The translations under genes were made by a program, and so were the position numbers. Positions 31,638 to 39,959 of a DNA stretch of 64,000 nucleotides are shown in pieces. The DNA lies in assembly GCA_026645935.1 (NCBI GenBank), contig JAPKMP010000009.1, forward strand, positions 1-64,000, in the 5' to 3' direction. The first letter of the stretch is position 1, and each line of letters begins with the position of its first letter. The notes below the pieces were generated by a model that made no database searches, was not told the DNA's origin, and worked only from the letters and a program-made list of their open reading frames with translations. This DNA comes from Candidatus Villigracilaceae bacterium. Its GTDB lineage: Bacteria; Chloroflexota; Anaerolineae; Anaerolineales; Villigracilaceae.

Positions 31638-34600
31638 ATGTCTTCCATCCCTATCAGCAAGACCAAGATCATCCTCCCGCGCCGGCGCGCTGAACTGCTC
31701 AGCCGCAAGAGGCTTCTGGACTTATTGTTCGACGCGCTGGATAAGAAACTGACCCTTTTATCCGCGCCTGCCGGATATGGGAAAACATCGCTGCTGGTGG
31801 ACTTCGCCCACCAGAGCGACCTGCCCTGCTGCTGGCTGGCTTTGGATGACCTGGACCGCGATCCGCAGCAGTTCGTGTCGTATTTCATCGCCGCCCTGTC
31901 GGAGCGTTTCCCCGCATTTGGCAGCCAGTCGAAAAGCGTGCTGGAGGCCATGAACTCCTTCGAGCAGGAAATGGAACGCCTGCTCGTCACCCTGGTCAAC
32001 GAACTTTACGAACAGGTCAAGGAACATTTTGTTTTCATCCTTGACGATTTCCATCTTTTGGACGACGTCTCCCCCATCAATGAGTTCGTCAATCGTTTCA
32101 TCCAGCTGGTGGATGATAACTGTCATCTCGTGATTTCGTCGCGCAGGCTGGCGACGCTTGAAGACATGCCTCATTTCGTTGCGCGCGAGCAGGTGAGCGG
32201 TTTGAGTTTCTCAGACCTTGTTTTCAAGCCGGAGGAACTTCAGGCATTGGCGCTTCAGAACAGCGGCGCGCAAATGACCGACGAGGAAGCCACACGGCTG
32301 ATCGAAGAATCAGAGGGCTGGATCACGGGTCTTCAATTCTCCGATTCGAATGTTCTGCGCAGCAGTTCGAAGCCCTCTCCATTCGGGAGCAAGGCAAACC
32401 TGTTTGAATATTTTGGACATCAAGTCCTGGACCGTCAGACTCCCGAACTGCGGCTATTTGTCCTGCGCACTTCATTGTTGGAGGAATTCGACGCCGCCCT
32501 TTGCGACAGCGTTCTTTCACCGCTCTATCCTGAACCGCAGGATTGGCAGTTTTGGATCAAGACCGTATCACAGAATAACCTGTTCGTCCTGCCCGTCGGT
32601 GAAGATGGACGATGGCTGCGCTACCATCATTTATTCCGCGATTTCATCTGCGAACAATTCGAACGCGAACGCCCGGAGGAAGTCCCTGCGATCTTATCGC
32701 ATCTTCAGCTGGCGTATGAAGCCATGGGCGAGTGGAGCAGGGCGCATCAAATCTGCCGCCGGAAAAATGACCTCGATGCCCTGGCTGGGATGATCGAACG
32801 GGCGAGTCTGTCCATGCTGCAAAGCGCGCACCTGACATTGGAATCCTGGCTGAGCGAACTGCCGCCCTCCCTGCTGCGGAAAAGACCGGGCTTGCTTTCC
32901 ATTCGTGGGGCGATCGCATACACAAAGGGAGATTTGCAGGAAGGCTTGGACCTGCTTTTACAATCGGAGCGGCTATTCCGCGAACAGGGGGAATCGCATG
33001 GGTTGATCGTGGCGTTGATTCGGCTCGGCTCGGCGTATCGCTTCCTGGGGGATTACGAAGCGTCCCTGCGCGATGCGGAGGAAGTGATCACCCTGACCGA
33101 AGCGAAGGACGAATGGCAGATGCTCCATGCCGATGCGCTGCGGCTGAAGGGATTGGCTTTGTATCGCCTGGGCAAGGCTGATCAGGCCGTTTCCTTCCTT
33201 GAGCGCGCTCTGGAATTGTGCCGCTTATACGATAAAGCCAATGTGCCGCTCTTATGCCTGGATACCGGCATGGCGTATCGAGCGATTGGAAATTTTTCCG
33301 AGGCTCTGAACGCTTACGAAGAAGCCCTGCAAATCTGGCGGCGTGAAGGCAATTTGTATTTGCAAGCCAGTTTGTTGAATAATCTTGGGGTCTTCCACCA
33401 TTCGCAGGGAAATTATGAAAAATCGGCACTGGCGTTTGAGGAAGGATTGCTTTGCGCTCAGCGAATTCGGGATGACCGCCTAAATGCCTTGATTTCCATT
33501 GGGTTTGGAGACCTCTACGCTGAACTGGAAGATTTCGAGATGGCCAATCTGAATTATGAGAATGCGGCTGTGATCCTTAATGGCATGGACAACCGGTTCT
33601 TGATTCACTTTTTGGGGCTATCACGCGCCAATCTGGCTCTATTGCAAAGGGACTCTTTTCTTGCCCAAAGCGCCATTGAAGAGGTTGCAGACTCGATTCG
33701 CTCGGGTAATTCGAACTTTGAGAATGGGTTGCTTGACTTAAGTTATGGACGTTTGCATTTGATGAATGGCGATACTGCCCAATCAGTGCATGCATTTATG
33801 GAAGCCCAAAAACGATTTGAATCTGAGCAGAGGGTTTCGGAAAACATCGTAACCCTTGTCTGGCTTGCGGCTGCCCGCCATCTGCAGGAAGAATACAAGG
33901 CTACATTTCAATCCCTGAGTGAAACTGTCGCGAACCGCAGGAAGATACCCCATCCTGCCCTGGTTGCCGCCCACCAGGCGAAGGATTGGCTCAAGGATCT
34001 GCAAGCTAACTCAAACAGCGGGCGTTACCTGCGTGACCTTTTTGTCCAGGCGGAGCGTCTTGGGAAATCCATCCCATCCACTCGCCGCCAACTGCGCCGT
34101 CAGGTGCGGGCAATCTCAGCCCCGACCTCCCGCCTCGTTATCGAAGCGTTTGGCAAGGTCTCTGTCAGCATAAACGGCAAACCCCTGACCTTGTCTGACT
34201 GGCAAACCCAATCCGTCCGGGATCTGTTCTTTTACTTCCTATCGGAGACCAAACCACTAACCAAGGAACAGGTCATCGAAGTGCTTTGGCGGGATGAAGA
34301 CGAGCCCGCCAAATTGAAACTCCGCTTCAAGAACGATCTCTACCGTCTGCGCCGCGCGGTTGGGCAGGATGTGATTCAATTCGTGGATAATCACTATGTA
34401 TTCAATCGCGGACTTGATTATGAATACGATGTCGAGGCGTTCGAATCCTTTGTTGCGCGCGCAAAATCATCAAGCGACCCTGTCGAAAAAATGAGTTTTT
34501 ACCGCAGGGCGGTTGGGTTGGTGCAGGGACCTTATCTAAATGAAAATTATGCAGAATGGGTGGCTCCAGATCGCGAACGCCTGCGACAGGCGTATATCGA

Positions 34601-34856
34601 AGCGCTTGTAAATCTGGCGGGCCTGCAGATCGCCCAGGCTCAGGCTCAAGTTGCGGTCATGACCTGTCAGCGTGTCATCGAAGCAGACCCCGGCAATGAG
34701 ACCGCGTATCAGCTATGGATACAGGCTTGCAGCCGTCTGGGCGATCGGGCCGGGATGACGCGGGTCTATCAGGATTACAGCGCGGCAATGAAGCGGCTTT
34801 TTCAGTTATCCCCATCCAAAGAGACGGAAGAAATCTATCGGCGATCCATGCGGTGA
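31638..34856 (+). CDS. STAND ATPase-TPR regulator with BTAD (SARP-type) domain
   Basis: 1072 residues. The N-terminal ~300 residues are a MalT-like STAND ATPase: SAPAGYGKTSLLVDF (Walker A), then FVFILDDFHLLDD (Walker B). A long superhelix of TPR repeats fills residues about 400-850. The C-terminal ~220 residues form an OmpR-like winged helix (GKPLTLSDWQTQSVRDLFFYF ... LKLRFKNDLYRLRRAV) joined to a BTAD domain. This is the layout of SARP/AfsR-like activators, with the DNA-binding part at the C-terminus. Such proteins bind tandem direct repeats just upstream of the -35/-10; such repeats lie downstream of this gene. The start at 31638 was preferred to a TTG nine bases earlier. Confidence 0.85.
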   Translation: MSSIPISKTKIILPRRRAELLSRKRLLDLLFDALDKKLTLLSAPAGYGKTSLLVDFAHQSDLPCCWLALDDLDRDPQQFVSYFIAALSERFPAFGSQSKSVLEAMNSFEQEMERLLVTLVNELYEQVKEHFVFILDDFHLLDDVSPINEFVNRFIQLVDDNCHLVISSRRLATLEDMPHFVAREQVSGLSFSDLVFKPEELQALALQNSGAQMTDEEATRLIEESEGWITGLQFSDSNVLRSSSKPSPFGSKANLFEYFGHQVLDRQTPELRLFVLRTSLLEEFDAALCDSVLSPLYPEPQDWQFWIKTVSQNNLFVLPVGEDGRWLRYHHLFRDFICEQFERERPEEVPAILSHLQLAYEAMGEWSRAHQICRRKNDLDALAGMIERASLSMLQSAHLTLESWLSELPPSLLRKRPGLLSIRGAIAYTKGDLQEGLDLLLQSERLFREQGESHGLIVALIRLGSAYRFLGDYEASLRDAEEVITLTEAKDEWQMLHADALRLKGLALYRLGKADQAVSFLERALELCRLYDKANVPLLCLDTGMAYRAIGNFSEALNAYEEALQIWRREGNLYLQASLLNNLGVFHHSQGNYEKSALAFEEGLLCAQRIRDDRLNALISIGFGDLYAELEDFEMANLNYENAAVILNGMDNRFLIHFLGLSRANLALLQRDSFLAQSAIEEVADSIRSGNSNFENGLLDLSYGRLHLMNGDTAQSVHAFMEAQKRFESEQRVSENIVTLVWLAAARHLQEEYKATFQSLSETVANRRKIPHPALVAAHQAKDWLKDLQANSNSGRYLRDLFVQAERLGKSIPSTRRQLRRQVRAISAPTSRLVIEAFGKVSVSINGKPLTLSDWQTQSVRDLFFYFLSETKPLTKEQVIEVLWRDEDEPAKLKLRFKNDLYRLRRAVGQDVIQFVDNHYVFNRGLDYEYDVEAFESFVARAKSSSDPVEKMSFYRRAVGLVQGPYLNENYAEWVAPDRERLRQAYIEALVNLAGLQIAQAQAQVAVMTCQRVIEADPGNETAYQLWIQACSRLGDRAGMTRVYQDYSAAMKRLFQLSPSKETEEIYRRSMR

Positions 34857-34892
34857 GAGCACAATCACGCCCCACAACCCAATCCTTTAGTA

Positions 34893-34918
34893 ACAGCCCG
34901 ACCGGGCTGTTTTTATTT
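34893..34918 (+). terminator. Terminator of the BTAD regulator gene
   Basis: ACAGCCC and GGGCTGT pair around a 4-base loop, followed by TTTTTATTTTC. Confidence 0.85.
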
Positions 34919-34929
34919 TCTTTCTGAAA

Positions 34930-34973
34930 CCTGTTTTGAAGCCTGTTTTGAAGCCTGGCAGGGGATATATTCA
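34930..34973 (+). promoter_or_regulatory. Three 12-bp tandem repeats with a -10-like box
   Basis: CCTGTTTTGAAG occurs twice head-to-tail, followed by a third partial copy CCTGGCAGGGG and then ATATATT. The 12-bp period is close to one helical turn. SARP/BTAD activators bind tandem direct repeats of 11-12 bp period that overlap the -35 region (family knowledge), and the BTAD gene is immediately upstream. The likely target is the peptide gene at 35007. Confidence 0.6.
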
Positions 34974-35006
34974 CCACAATCAAATTCAAAAAAAAAGGAA
35001 AATATC

Positions 35007-35150
35007 ATGAAAAACACACTTAACCACCTCGTTTTGTCCGCTTCCAAGATCAACCGCCAGCACATTCAGATGGTCTTCGTCCTCGTATCCCTCGCCATGC
35101 TCGTTCTCGGCTTGGGCGCCCCGGATGACAGCATCGGAACCAGCCGATAG
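35007..35150 (+). CDS. 47-residue membrane peptide
   Basis: M-K-N-T-L start, basic N-terminal half (SASKINRQH), one hydrophobic segment at residues about 20-38 (MVFVLVSLAMLVLGLG) and a short polar tail ending GAPDDSIGTSR. AAGGAAA lies before the ATG. The stop (TAG, 35148-35150) overlaps the GTG start of the next gene. The layout, a charged leader, a hydrophobic core and a small tail, could serve as a membrane subunit or as the precursor of an exported or processed peptide signal. Nothing in the sequence decides which. Confidence 0.65.
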   Translation: MKNTLNHLVLSASKINRQHIQMVFVLVSLAMLVLGLGAPDDSIGTSR

Positions 35151-35734
35151 TGATCCTGCTCATTGCCGTTCTGGCTGGCTTTACAACCGGAATGGTCGTG
35201 ATGTGGGCACGCCGCCAGTCCTATCGTCCTCCCGATCTTCAATACATCTGGCTGGTATTCCTCGCCTACCTGCCGCAATTCGCCATCTTATATATCCCGG
35301 GAATCCGCCAGCAGGTTTCGGACCTGTGGGCTGCTGTCCTTCTGACGGCATCGCAGCTCCTCCTGCTGGGGTTCGCCTGGCTCAACCGGAAATTGCCCGG
35401 GATGTTGATCCTGCTCCTTGGGGCGGCGCTCAACTTCGCGGTCATGACGGCGAATGGCGGTTTCATGCCAATAAGCCCACAGACAGCCAGCCGTTTTCTT
35501 ACCCGGGAAGAATTGAACGAGATTTCACTTGGGGAGCGGATCGGGATAAAAGACATCCTCCTCGAACCGCAGGATACCCGCTTCGAGATTCTAGCGGATC
35601 GTTTCCTGCCCCCAGCCTGGTCCACATATCAGGTGGCTTTCAGTCTGGGTGACGTATTTCTGGCAGCCGGCGTGTTCTGGCTGCTTGCCCGTGTGCCGGG
35701 AAAAGACACTTTACCGGAAAGGATTTTGATATGA
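35150..35734 (+). CDS. DUF5317 membrane protein
   Basis: 194 residues from a GTG that overlaps the previous stop. Four or five membrane helices are visible, the first at residues 1-20 and the last near 165-185. A conserved-looking loop NFAVMTANGGFMPISPQTA lies in the middle; this is typical of DUF5317. The role of the family is unknown. It lies between the small peptide and the NHLP-like protein, which makes a transport or processing function plausible. Ends in a 4-bp ATGA overlap with the next gene. Confidence 0.7.
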   Translation: MILLIAVLAGFTTGMVVMWARRQSYRPPDLQYIWLVFLAYLPQFAILYIPGIRQQVSDLWAAVLLTASQLLLLGFAWLNRKLPGMLILLLGAALNFAVMTANGGFMPISPQTASRFLTREELNEISLGERIGIKDILLEPQDTRFEILADRFLPPAWSTYQVAFSLGDVFLAAGVFWLLARVPGKDTLPERILI

Positions 35735-36006
35735 TCACTTCGTTTGCATATAAACCTCAATTACAAATTAAAGTCGCGCCCATGACAGCTTCAAAGGGAC
35801 TCAGTCGTGTATTCGCAGCCGCCGTGGTTAACAACCAATTCCGCGACCTGCTCCTTGAAAATCCGCGAGAGGCGTTGGTAAAAGGTTATCTCGGCGAGAC
35901 CTTTTCCCTCACCCCTGAAGAAAGCGACCTGATCGCCTCGATCCGGGCGGATTCCCTCTCCGACCTCGCAAAACAGGTGTGTGGTTCGATGTCCATCGGC
36001 GATTGA
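35731..36006 (+). CDS. NHLP-leader-like small protein (Os1348-type)
   Basis: 91 residues. The segment LSRVFAAAVVNNQFRDLLLENPREALVKGY, then FSLTPEESDLIASIRADSLSDLA, is the pattern of NHLP/Nif11-like leader domains ('Fr.lLl.dP..AL.gy.LtpeE...l..i...sl..la'). These leaders precede a core peptide in RiPP precursors, and also occur as stand-alone small proteins. The tail here is short (KQVCGSMSIGD) with one cysteine, so a core peptide is not evident. No RiPP-modifying enzyme lies in the window. Overlaps the DUF5317 gene by 4 bp. Confidence 0.55.
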   Translation: MITSFAYKPQLQIKVAPMTASKGLSRVFAAAVVNNQFRDLLLENPREALVKGYLGETFSLTPEESDLIASIRADSLSDLAKQVCGSMSIGD

Positions 36007-36010
36007 ATTG

Positions 36011-37042
36011 ATGCAGGCTGGCATTAATTCGCTCCCGCACATGACCGATTTTGAAAATTTGGAAACCACCATGAAGGCGGGTTTCCATGTCTCGGTTCTG
36101 CCCGTCCATTTGACCGCACCCGAGGAGGGATTAAAAGACCTGCTCCAAATGGCTGACGATCTCCTGTTCGTCCTCGACGAAACCGGGCGGATCGTCAATT
36201 GCAAGGCGCGCGCGGGTTCGATCTTGCACAACTTCCATGTTCGGAAGGGGTTATTCATTCGCGATATCCTTCCCGATATCATCAAGCGAAAACTTGAAAT
36301 CGCCATAGAGCAATTCAATCAATCGAAGCGGTTTACGCTTTTCGAAAGCATGCTCACCCTTCCGCCCAGCGGGATTAATTGGTATGAATTCCGTCTCATT
36401 CCAGCCCTCGAAAATCAGGTCGTGTTGTTCGTCTGGAACGTAAAAGGCTACCGAGATGCATCCCGGACGGTTCCGAATCTGCCGGTCTCCACAGAAAAAA
36501 CGCTCGAAGGCTGGTCGCGTTCACTCTACCTGCGCGACTTTGAAACCGAGGATCACACCAAGCGCGTAACCGAAATGACCCTGAAGCTTGCCAGGCGGCT
36601 CGGTCTGCCGGAAACGGAAATGGCGAACATCCGGCGCGGCGCGCAAGTCCATGACATCGGGAAGATCGCCATTCCGGACGCGATCTTATTGAAAACCGGG
36701 GAACTCACGAAAGGGGAATGGGATTTGATGCGGCGTCATCCCATGCTCGCCGTGGAATTTCTCAGGTCGATTCCGGATATCGAACCGGCGCTCTTCATCC
36801 CGCGTTATCATCATGAGAAATGGGATGGTTCCGGCTACCCCGATCATCTTGCCGGAGAGGAAATTCCGCTTGCCGCGCGCATCTTCGCTTTTGCGGATGT
36901 GTTCGATGCCCTGACCTCGGATCGTCCCTACCGCCGCGCCTGGTCGAAGGAATTTGCTCTGGAATTCATTCAGAAGGAATCGGGCAGGCATTTCGACCCG
37001 CGCCTGGCGCCCGATTTTATTCAAATGCTGCACGGCTCATAA
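36011..37042 (+). CDS. PAS and HD-GYP domain protein
   Basis: About 343 residues. The N-terminal half is a PAS-like sensor (LFVLDETGRIVNCKARAGSIL). The C-terminal half is HD-GYP: HTKRVTEMTLKLARRLG, then QVHDIGKIAIPD (HD), then YHHEKWDGSGYPDHLAGEEI (HD-GYP signature) and FADVFDALTSDRPYR. Members hydrolyse cyclic di-GMP. The start is uncertain: ATG at 36011 follows the previous stop by 4 bp, but an ATG at 36041 is equally possible. It closes the BTAD-peptide cluster and points to cyclic di-nucleotide output. Confidence 0.8.
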   Translation: MQAGINSLPHMTDFENLETTMKAGFHVSVLPVHLTAPEEGLKDLLQMADDLLFVLDETGRIVNCKARAGSILHNFHVRKGLFIRDILPDIIKRKLEIAIEQFNQSKRFTLFESMLTLPPSGINWYEFRLIPALENQVVLFVWNVKGYRDASRTVPNLPVSTEKTLEGWSRSLYLRDFETEDHTKRVTEMTLKLARRLGLPETEMANIRRGAQVHDIGKIAIPDAILLKTGELTKGEWDLMRRHPMLAVEFLRSIPDIEPALFIPRYHHEKWDGSGYPDHLAGEEIPLAARIFAFADVFDALTSDRPYRRAWSKEFALEFIQKESGRHFDPRLAPDFIQMLHGS

Positions 37043-37181
37043 CGTTGTCTTTCAACGCGCCGAGATGGAGGGGAACCCGGCGCTTTTGTCATTATGGATC
37101 CCTTTTTCAGGCTGTCGATACATCGTGGATTTGTTGTCTGGTTCCAGGCTGGGGAATCAAACGGCATCCCGCCTGTGGGGG

Positions 37182-37236
37182 CAGTACAAATGCCTATGCC
37201 GAAATCATTGATAAGCACGAACGGAGTGTTTACAAT
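37182..37236 (+). promoter_or_regulatory. Twin promoter 1: 19-bp box plus sigma70 core
   Basis: The box CAGTACAAATGCCTATGCC (37182-37200) is followed after 7 bp by TTGATA (37208-37213), a 17-bp spacer and TACAAT (37231-37236). The same box, the same 7-bp gap and a matching TTGACG-16-TACAAT core occur at 40696-40749. Confidence 0.8.
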
Positions 37237-37242
37237 CTGAAT

Positions 37243-37344
37243 ACAACTTTATCTGAAGACCAGCGCATCCGCTGCTCGAGGGGAACCAGATGCGGCCTGG
37301 GGATTATTGGGGTGCGCGCCGGTGAATCCACCGGCGCGCTTTTT
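37243..37344 (+). ncRNA. Candidate small RNA, about 100 nt
   Basis: Runs from the predicted start 7 bp after TACAAT to a terminator (GCGCGCCGGTG/CACCGGCGCGC, then TTTTT). Inside, CCAGCGCATC pairs with GATGCGGCCTGG around a loop containing GAGGGGAACC; GGGGA-type motifs occur in the loop. No open frame with a ribosome site is present. Part of the terminator may also serve the upstream HD-GYP gene. Confidence 0.5.
37314..37344 (+). terminator. Strong plus-strand terminator
   Basis: An 11-bp stem GCGCGCCGGTG/CACCGGCGCGC with a 4-base loop, followed by TTTTT on the plus strand only. It is 13 bp from the stop of the minus-strand kinase gene, for which it has no T-run. Confidence 0.9.
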
Positions 37345-37356
37345 GGGGCGGAAATC

Positions 37357-39603
37357 TTATTTGGGTAAATTTCGTAAAAGGTTTTTGAGTTTTGGCTTCC
37401 ATGTGATGTGAATCGCAGCCCCATGCCCGGGACGGGAGCGGATCTCCAACTCCGCGCCAAGGACATGAGCGCGATCCTTCATATTTGCCAGACCGAAATG
37501 ACGCTTCGCGATCAGGTCGTTGAGATTGGTGTTTGAATCGAAACCCCTGCCGTCGTCCTGAATGGACAGGTCCACCCGTTCGGGGGAAACGGAGCCGGAG
37601 ATCGTCAGCGCCCGGCACTCGGAGTGTTTGAGGGCGTTCTCGCAGGCTTCATGCACAATGTGGAAAAGATGCTCTTCCATCTTTTCGGGAAGCCGTTCTT
37701 CGCTGGAGCGGAGGTCGAGGGCGATGTTCACATCCGCGTGTTTCTCTTTGAGGTTTTCCACCATTTCTTCGACAGCGTATGTGAATCCATGATCGAGCAT
37801 GGGCGGGCGCAGGTTGTTGATGATCTCGCGAAGGCGTTTTTTGAGGTCTTCGTAGTCGGACTGAAATGAAGGGGGAAGGTTCTTTGGGTCGAGCTTGTTA
37901 TGAATGTTGGCGAGTTTGCCCAGCACTTTGTCGTGCAGGTCGCGAGAGATGCGTGTGCGCTCGCTCTCGATGCTTTCGAATTCGGACTGGTAGAAATTTC
38001 GGAGCAGGTCGGATTGAAGGATGTTGCTCAGGGCGATGGCGGTCTGATTCGCAAGGGATTGCAGGATGGGAATCTCGACCTGGGGGTAGAGATCGTCGGG
38101 GTCTCGCCTTCCGAGTAACCAGAAGCCGAGGATTTTGTCACCCACTTTGAGCGGGAGGATGAGGCGCAGCCAGCCCTCATCCGGCGGAAGGTTTGGGATG
38201 TAACGCCCGGCTTTTTGAGTCAGAACGTCGAAGTCGAACGGTTCATTCGGGACCTCTTTGGCGAGGAGGACACCCAGGGTTTTTTCCCGCGCCTGGAGGA
38301 ATGCGTATTGACGGACGAGCAGGCTGGGAAAGACTTCGTTTTCGAGCATGGCAAGCAGGCTGGGGAGGCTGTCGCTGACAGAAATGCGGCTGGAGAAAGT
38401 TTCAAGGAGATGCCGGTGGGGAAGTTTGATGCCGAAGATGTTCTTTTCGATGAAAGCTTCGAAGCGAGGGAACCTGCTGATGGAAAACGCGGACGCGACC
38501 AGCGGGAGGATGATCGCCAGAAGAGCGGAAATTTCTCTGGGGAGGAAAACCTCCACATGGGCGAAAATGACCAGGATCGTTCCCAAAAGGATCAGGAAGG
38601 CGAATATCGAAATGAAGCGGTTTGCCCGCGCCTCCATCCCTCCCAATTGGGCGCGAAATATCAGGTAAAGATATGCGGCGGGCATTAAGATAAAGGCAAT
38701 TAAAGCCAACGGCGCCGAGGCGGGCACCAAGTCGAACAACCCTGTCACGCCAACGAAAATCAATGGAAGAACGGCAAGAAAGGTGGAAAGCGCCAGCAAG
38801 CCGATCTGGCGTCTTTGCGCGGGGCGAAGGATGAAGTGCAATAGCAGCAGGGTGAAACTCCCGCCCAGCGCGAGAATGATTGCCAGATAAAACAAATTTC
38901 TTGGGAGGAGTTGAATCAATTCTCCAACGGTCATCAAACCGGCGAATGAATAAAGAATGATGCTAGAGATCCTTGGCAGCCGGAAAAGAGGCTGGGGGAA
39001 GTTCCAATGCAGGTGAAGATAAACCGGCAGAATGAGCCATGCAAAAGCGTGAAAGAGAAGAGAACTGCCAAGCACCCGCCACGTGGAGATCGCGCCGACC
39101 ATGAGCCAGAGTCCGGTGAGGTGGTTGGAAGCGATCAATAATCGCCAGAGAACATTGCGCGGCCGGATGAACATCTCGACGAACGCGCCGAAGAACCAGT
39201 AGATATAAGAGAACCAGAAAATGTTGAACAGCCGCCCGCGGAACCCAACAAGGTCGAAACCTGGGATTTCCCAATCAACAGGGATTTTTTCTCCGTTCCT
39301 TTCGACGAGGATGGGAAGGACATCCCCCTTCCGCAAATCCGGCGTGAAAAGAGGCAATGTTGCGCTCTTTTTATAATCTTCGAAAGTGACATCCCCTACT
39401 TTTATAAGGACATCCCCCGGTTGGAGGGTGATGCCGCCCGGGCTGTAAACATCCAGGATAACGCCGCTGTTCGGGTCGAAATACAAACCTGTGTATGGGA
39501 CGCGCGCGAATATTCCCACGGTGAACCCCAGGAGGATAACGAGCACCACCATGGAAATGGGAATCTCCGAAATTTTCCAGCGGTAGGTGGAGTGAAGGTT
39601 CAT
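37357..39603 (-). CDS. Histidine kinase with N-terminal PDZ domain and seven membrane helices
   Basis: 748 residues. A first membrane helix at about 15-35 is followed by a PDZ-like domain (GVILDVYSPGG, QPGDVLIKVGDVTFEDY) at about 45-110 that should face the outside, then about eight membrane helices to residue 370, a GAF-like region (about 395-530), a HisKA_3 dimerisation segment with the phosphorylated His557 in ERTRISRDLHDKVLGKLANI, and a HATPase_c domain (EACENALKH, DDGRGFD, GLANMKDRA). This is the NarL/DesK type of kinase. Its partner regulator lies upstream. AGGAAAA is the ribosome site; TATAAT lies about 45 bp before the ATG on the minus strand. Confidence 0.88.
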   Translation of the reverse strand: MNLHSTYRWKISEIPISMVVLVILLGFTVGIFARVPYTGLYFDPNSGVILDVYSPGGITLQPGDVLIKVGDVTFEDYKKSATLPLFTPDLRKGDVLPILVERNGEKIPVDWEIPGFDLVGFRGRLFNIFWFSYIYWFFGAFVEMFIRPRNVLWRLLIASNHLTGLWLMVGAISTWRVLGSSLLFHAFAWLILPVYLHLHWNFPQPLFRLPRISSIILYSFAGLMTVGELIQLLPRNLFYLAIILALGGSFTLLLLHFILRPAQRRQIGLLALSTFLAVLPLIFVGVTGLFDLVPASAPLALIAFILMPAAYLYLIFRAQLGGMEARANRFISIFAFLILLGTILVIFAHVEVFLPREISALLAIILPLVASAFSISRFPRFEAFIEKNIFGIKLPHRHLLETFSSRISVSDSLPSLLAMLENEVFPSLLVRQYAFLQAREKTLGVLLAKEVPNEPFDFDVLTQKAGRYIPNLPPDEGWLRLILPLKVGDKILGFWLLGRRDPDDLYPQVEIPILQSLANQTAIALSNILQSDLLRNFYQSEFESIESERTRISRDLHDKVLGKLANIHNKLDPKNLPPSFQSDYEDLKKRLREIINNLRPPMLDHGFTYAVEEMVENLKEKHADVNIALDLRSSEERLPEKMEEHLFHIVHEACENALKHSECRALTISGSVSPERVDLSIQDDGRGFDSNTNLNDLIAKRHFGLANMKDRAHVLGAELEIRSRPGHGAAIHITWKPKLKNLLRNLPK

Positions 39604-39959
39604 GCCGGTTTTCCTGCGGATATTCGATAAAGTGAAAAGAGGTGATCTTATTATAGCTGAGGATAAACAAAATATGACTCACCCCGAAACTATTCATTGT
39701 ATCCTTAATTTTCAAACACTTAACATGCCATGCTGAGCAAAACGAAACATCTCTACGAACGTACCAGAAACCCTGCGCGGCGCTGATGACGCCGCGCAGG
39801 GTGACAATTTGTAAGGTGACTTGTTTTACTCTGAATAATATAGGAAAGGAGGTGGATCGATTATAGCGAGGTTAAGAAAGGGAACGGGTCGAATCATCTT
39901 CAACCCGCTATGATTTATTCGTTATCCGAGATCGAGCACAGAATTTAATTGTCCTAATC
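39604..39959. other. 356-bp gap: kinase promoter and a dispersed hairpin repeat
   Basis: On the minus strand TTTATCC, then TATAAT near 39650, serves the kinase. The rest holds a repeat with GCTGAGCAAAACGAAACATC, and a perfect 12-bp-stem hairpin CCCTGCGCGGCG (39771-39782) with its complement (39790-39801). No credible gene is visible. Confidence 0.5.
39729..39808. repeat. Dispersed repeat with 12-bp hairpin
   Basis: GCTGAGCAAAACGAAACATC followed by CCCTGCGCGGCG ... CGCCGCGCAGGG. The first part is a repeat type ('gagcgaagcgaaacatctc') common between genes of environmental bacteria. Confidence 0.5.

Larger units (their letters stand above)
37043..37356. other. 314-bp gap with a promoter and terminator, candidate small RNA
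   Basis: Between the convergent HD-GYP and kinase genes no coding frame is credible. A box (37182-37200), a -35/-10 pair and, about 100 bp later, a strong terminator all point to a plus-strand transcript from about 37243 to 37344. See the separate entries. Confidence 0.6.

Noticed and set aside
31523-31999. N-terminal extension of the membrane glycosyltransferase by 159 codons
   Set aside because: It overlaps the divergent regulator gene antisense, lacks a ribosome site, and the family starts near the first membrane helix.
37244-37356. Small protein in the candidate RNA region
   Set aside because: No start codon with a ribosome site gives a plausible protein, and the strong terminator closes the region.
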